Below are positions 61,040 to 64,000 of a stretch of DNA of 64,000 bases, in pieces. The DNA is taken from assembly GCA_937895435.1 (NCBI GenBank), contig CALAXT010000032.1, positions 1 to 64,000 of the forward strand, written 5' to 3'. The notes under the pieces are model-generated. The model did no database searches and was not told the DNA's origin. It saw only the letters and a list, made by a program, of their open reading frames with translations. The stretch comes from an uncultured Paracoccaceae bacterium (GTDB lineage Bacteria > Pseudomonadota > Alphaproteobacteria > Rhodobacterales > Rhodobacteraceae). Made by a program: the position numbers and the translations under genes. Positions within the stretch are counted from its first letter, which is position 1; each line of letters begins with the position of its first letter.

Positions 61040-62335
61040 TTAGCGTTTTTCGATATCAATATAGTCGCGCGCCGGTTCGCCGACATAGAGCTGACGCGGC
61101 CGACCGATGCGCTGGGTCGGATCTTCGACCATTTCTTTCCACTGTGAAATCCAACCCACGGTGCGGCTGACTGCAAAGATTGGGGTGAACATCGATGTTG
61201 GGAAACCCATCGCATCAAGAATGATGCCGGAGTAGAAATCGACGTTTGGATACAGTTTTTTCTCGATGAAGTATTCATCCTCAAGCGCAATCCGCTCAAG
61301 CTCTTTGGCGACTTGCAGGGTGGGGTTGTTGTGCACACCCAGCAGATCCAGAACCTCGGCGGCGGATTGTTTCATCACCGTCGCGCGTGGGTCAAAGTTT
61401 TTGTAAACGCGATGGCCAAAGCCCATCAGGCGGAACGGATCATTCTTGTCTTTGGCGCGTTTTATAAATTCGGGGATCCGGTCAACGGTTCCAATTTCGC
61501 GCAGCATCTGCAAACACGCCTCGTTTGCGCCACCATGCGCTGGGCCCCAAAGGCAGGCGATGCCGGCGGCAATACAGGCAAACGGGTTGGCGCCCGAAGA
61601 CCCAGCCAACCGCACGGTGCTGGTTGAGGCATTTTGTTCATGATCGGCGTGCAGCATCATGATGCGGTCCATCGCCCGGCTTAAGATCGGGTTCACCACA
61701 TAATCTTCGCAAGGCACGGCAAAGCACATGTGCAAGAAATTCGCCGCATAATCGAGATCATTCTTAGGATAAACAAAGGGCTGACCCACCGAATATTTAT
61801 AGGCCATCGCCGCAATCGTTGGCAGCTTTGCGATCATGCGGATCGATGCGACCTCGCGCTGCCAAGGGTCGGTAATGTCGGTGCTGTCATGATAAAAGGC
61901 CGACATTGCCCCCATAACGCCCACCATCGTCGCCATCGGGTGCGCATCGCGCCGGAAACCACGAAAGAAATAATGCATCTGCTCATGCACCATCGTGTGG
62001 CGGGTAACGCGAGCGTTAAAATCGGCCATTTCTGCGGCACTGGGCAGGTTGCCATACAGCAGCAAAAAGCAGCTTTCCAGGAAATGCGATTTTTCAGCCA
62101 GTTGTTCGATCGGATAGCCGCGATAAAGCAGCTCGCCCTTATCGCCATCGATATAGGTGATTTTCGAATCACAGGCCGCGGTTGACGTAAAGCCCGGATC
62201 ATAGGTGAACACGTCACCTTCTGCGTATAGCTTGCGAATGTCGATGACATCCGGCCCCCGTACCGGAGAGTACATAGGCATGGTTATGGTCTTGTCGCCA
62301 AAGGTCAGCGTCGCATTCATATTCTTTTCAGCCAT
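61040..62335 (-). CDS. gltA: Citrate synthase
   Basis: A 431-residue type II (hexameric, NADH-sensitive type) citrate synthase, the entry step of the TCA cycle. The substrate-binding segments [42 protein letters not shown] and [15 protein letters not shown] hold the catalytic His and Asp residues. The N-terminal 60 residues form the beta domain ([28 protein letters not shown]) found in the Gram-negative hexameric form. It is 85 bases downstream of gltX on the same strand. Confidence 0.97.
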   Translation of the reverse strand: MAEKNMNATLTFGDKTITMPMYSPVRGPDVIDIRKLYAEGDVFTYDPGFTSTAACDSKITYIDGDKGELLYRGYPIEQLAEKSHFLESCFLLLYGNLPSAAEMADFNARVTRHTMVHEQMHYFFRGFRRDAHPMATMVGVMGAMSAFYHDSTDITDPWQREVASIRMIAKLPTIAAMAYKYSVGQPFVYPKNDLDYAANFLHMCFAVPCEDYVVNPILSRAMDRIMMLHADHEQNASTSTVRLAGSSGANPFACIAAGIACLWGPAHGGANEACLQMLREIGTVDRIPEFIKRAKDKNDPFRLMGFGHRVYKNFDPRATVMKQSAAEVLDLLGVHNNPTLQVAKELERIALEDEYFIEKKLYPNVDFYSGIILDAMGFPTSMFTPIFAVSRTVGWISQWKEMVEDPTQRIGRPRQLYVGEPARDYIDIEKR

Positions 62336-62420
62336 GTCGTTCCCTCTCCTGATCGCGGCCCCACATTGGATGGCCGGTCACGTGTTGCGCAATCGGTCAA
62401 GGCGGAACCCCCGCCAGGCC

Positions 62421-63830
62421 CTAGGAATAGGCCGCTGCTTCTGACAGGCGGGCACATGTCTCATCGCGCCCCAGAATCAGCATCATATCAAAGACGCTTG
62501 GCGTCACCGAACGGCCAGAAAGTGCTGCGCGCAAGGGGGCGGCCATCTTGCCCATCCCCAAGCCATGCGCGGCGCCAATCTCGGCCACGGCAGACTCCAG
62601 CGAGTCTCGCGCCCAGATAACATTTTGCAGGTGCGGCGTCAATTCGATCAGTATACCGCGGGATACTGAATCGAGTGCAGCCTCGGCCCGCTCATCCATA
62701 GAGATCGGGCGTGATGTCAGAATGAAATGTGCCTTTTCAATCAGTTCGGGCAGCGTCTTGGCCCGGTCTTTCAGGCAATAAAGCGCGGTCATCAGACCAT
62801 CAGATTGCGTGTTTGTCAGGGCAGGGCGCTCGGTCACAGTCAAGAACGCCTGCAGTTCATGCAGCAGCGCAGCATCGTCGGAATGTGCGATGTGCTGACC
62901 GCAGAGGTTTTCCAGTTTTTTGAAATCAAGCCGGGCTGGGGCGCGGCCGATAGCCTCAAGCGTGAACCACTCGGTGGCTTGCGCGCTGGTGAAAAACTCA
63001 TCATCGCCATGGCTCCAGCCCAGACGGGTCAGATAGTTACGAACGCCCGCGGCCGGGTAGCCCATGACCTGATATTCTTCCAGTCCGACCGCGCCGTGCC
63101 GCTTTGAAAGCTTTTTGCCATCAGCCCCATGGATCAGCGGAATATGTGCCCAAACCGGCTCGGGCCAATCCATCGCGGCATAGACCATCGCTTGGCGCGC
63201 GGCATTGTTCAAATGGTCGTCGCCACGGATCACATGCGTGACCCCCATGTCATGGTCATCGACCACCACTGCCAGCATATAAGTGGGCGTGCCATCTGAG
63301 CGCAGGCAGACCATATCGTCAAGCTGGTCATTGCCGATGCGCACCGAACCTTGCACCTGATCGTCAATCACCGTGGCGCCATCGCGCGGTGCCTTCATGC
63401 GGATCACAAAGGGCAGATCTGGGTGGGTGCTGGGTTCAGCATCGCGCCAAGGGCTTTGAAACAGGGTTGACCGGCCTTGGGCGCGTGCGACTTCTCGGGC
63501 GGTGTCAATTTCAGTTTGCGTGCAGAAACACTTATAGGCCGCACCGCGCGCCAGCATTTCATGCGCCACTTCGGCATGGCGGTCCTTGCGATCAAATTGG
63601 CTGACCACATCGCCATCCCAATCCAAACCCAGCCAAGTTAGCCCACGCAAAATCGCATCTGTCGCTTCGGGGGTTGAACGTTCGCGGTCGGTATCTTCGA
63701 TGCGCAGCAGAAATTTCCCGCCCCTGCCACGGGCAAACAGCCAGTTAAACAGTGCCGTCCGCGCGCCGCCAATGTGCAGATATCCGGTGGGCGAGGGCGC
63801 AAAACGCGTGACAATCGGGCGATCAGACAT
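62421..63830 (-). CDS. gltX: Glutamyl-tRNA synthetase
   Basis: A 469-residue class I synthetase. The HIGH motif is in [25 protein letters not shown] and the KMSKS loop is [33 protein letters not shown] is standard. The ATG at 63830 ([16 protein letters not shown]) is the family start, although the frame is open further upstream. Rhodobacterales often have two gltX copies, one possibly acting on tRNA-Gln; which this is cannot be decided here. The gene is divergent from comEC, with 107 bases between starts. Confidence 0.96.
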   Translation of the reverse strand: MSDRPIVTRFAPSPTGYLHIGGARTALFNWLFARGRGGKFLLRIEDTDRERSTPEATDAILRGLTWLGLDWDGDVVSQFDRKDRHAEVAHEMLARGAAYKCFCTQTEIDTAREVARAQGRSTLFQSPWRDAEPSTHPDLPFVIRMKAPRDGATVIDDQVQGSVRIGNDQLDDMVCLRSDGTPTYMLAVVVDDHDMGVTHVIRGDDHLNNAARQAMVYAAMDWPEPVWAHIPLIHGADGKKLSKRHGAVGLEEYQVMGYPAAGVRNYLTRLGWSHGDDEFFTSAQATEWFTLEAIGRAPARLDFKKLENLCGQHIAHSDDAALLHELQAFLTVTERPALTNTQSDGLMTALYCLKDRAKTLPELIEKAHFILTSRPISMDERAEAALDSVSRGILIELTPHLQNVIWARDSLESAVAEIGAAHGLGMGKMAAPLRAALSGRSVTPSVFDMMLILGRDETCARLSEAAAYS

Positions 63831-63937
63831 TGGGTGGGGCCTTTGCAGTGACACCCTTTGGGGGGTGTTAATGATTTCGAAACCACGCTGCGCGAGGTTG
63901 GCCGTATCCTTAGGCAATCGGGCGAAAGAGAACAAGG

Positions 63938-64000
63938 GTGGCGCGCTTTCCTGATTTGTCAGAATGGCTGGAAACGCAGCATGGGCGGCTGTTTGGCTGG
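63938..64000 (+). CDS. comEC: ComEC/Rec2 family protein, first 21 codons (cut by window edge)
   Basis: A GTG at 63938 opens a frame that runs to the window end, giving [21 protein letters not shown]. The final GRLFGW resembles the start of ComEC in related bacteria, where a short soluble lead is followed by paired membrane helices. The neighbourhood gltA-gltX-comEC is common in Rhodobacterales and is the main reason for the call. ComEC forms the inner-membrane DNA uptake channel in competence. With so few residues the identification is provisional. Confidence 0.55.
   Translation, partial: MARFPDLSEWLETQHGRLFGW

Noticed and set aside
1-64000. CRISPR arrays, prophage, insertion sequences, toxin-antitoxin pairs or defence islands.
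   Set aside because: No regularly spaced repeats, transposases, integrases, phage structural genes or recognised defence genes were seen; gene content and order are those of core chromosome.

Overview
The window reads as a gene-dense piece of an alphaproteobacterial chromosome, most likely from the order Rhodobacterales (Rhodobacter/Roseobacter relatives). Several blocks have the order and composition known from that group: an AI-2E permease, hdaA and ppk; a class I lysyl-tRNA synthetase; glyQ, a DUF6446-type gene and glyS; ffh, chorismate mutase, rpsP, rimM, trmD, rplS and rpmE; a split Fo operon atpI-B-E-F'-F; mipZ; and gltA, gltX and comEC. I see no prophage, insertion sequence, CRISPR array or plasmid gene. 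Genes are tightly packed, with many 4-base stop/start overlaps.

Layout. 1-2.2 kb (minus): ppk (cut by the window edge), hdaA and an AI-2E family permease. 2.4-3.7 kb: proS without an editing domain. 3.8-7.0 kb (minus): an arsenate operon made of an ArsR-ArsC fusion, an arsenate-type GAPDH and ArsJ. 7.1-9.5 kb: lolC, lolD and a lipoprotein cytochrome c. 9.7-14.9 kb: a cold-shock gene, nadD, a Tat-exported PBP4-type peptidase, a TerB-like protein, lysS and a DUF4864 protein. 15-22.4 kb: ftsY, an EamA transporter, yciB, a GST, metZ, folE2 and trkH. 22.4-24.2 kb (minus): a frameshifted SPOR / peptidoglycan-binding / trypsin-fold protein. 24.3-30.5 kb: glyQ, DUF6446, glyS and a divergent PPDK-like protein. 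30.7-35.0 kb: a SleB hydrolase, folB, folP and glmM.

35.0-42.9 kb is mostly minus strand: matB, galE, mipZ, then the ribosome / signal-recognition operon from ffh to rpmE. 43.2-46.2 kb holds a glycosyltransferase, a LysR regulator with an EamA exporter, and an orphan ArsR-type regulator. 46.4-49.1 kb is the Fo ATP synthase operon with a clear promoter and terminator. 49.1-55.2 kb: an OmpA-type lipoprotein, an Ada-like methyltransferase, nth, a PfkB kinase, a family 2 glycosyltransferase and ettA. 55.3-64 kb: tRNA-Gly(TCC), a beta carbonic anhydrase, a small periplasmic protein, an acyl-CoA synthetase, ccmF-ccmH, gltA, gltX and the first codons of comEC.

Most of the content is housekeeping: translation, protein targeting, folate synthesis (folE2, folB, folP), envelope growth, cytochrome c maturation and central carbon metabolism. 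The points that stand out are the arsenate operon with its atypical reductase domain and probably leaderless start, a ten-C tract that splits a large envelope protein whose protease domain has also lost its catalytic triad, a FolB protein with a kinase-like extension, a PPDK-like protein with an eroded ATP-binding half, four GANTC sites clustered before the sleB gene, and a palindrome ahead of the ATP synthase promoter. No wholly new multi-gene system could be supported from sequence alone.
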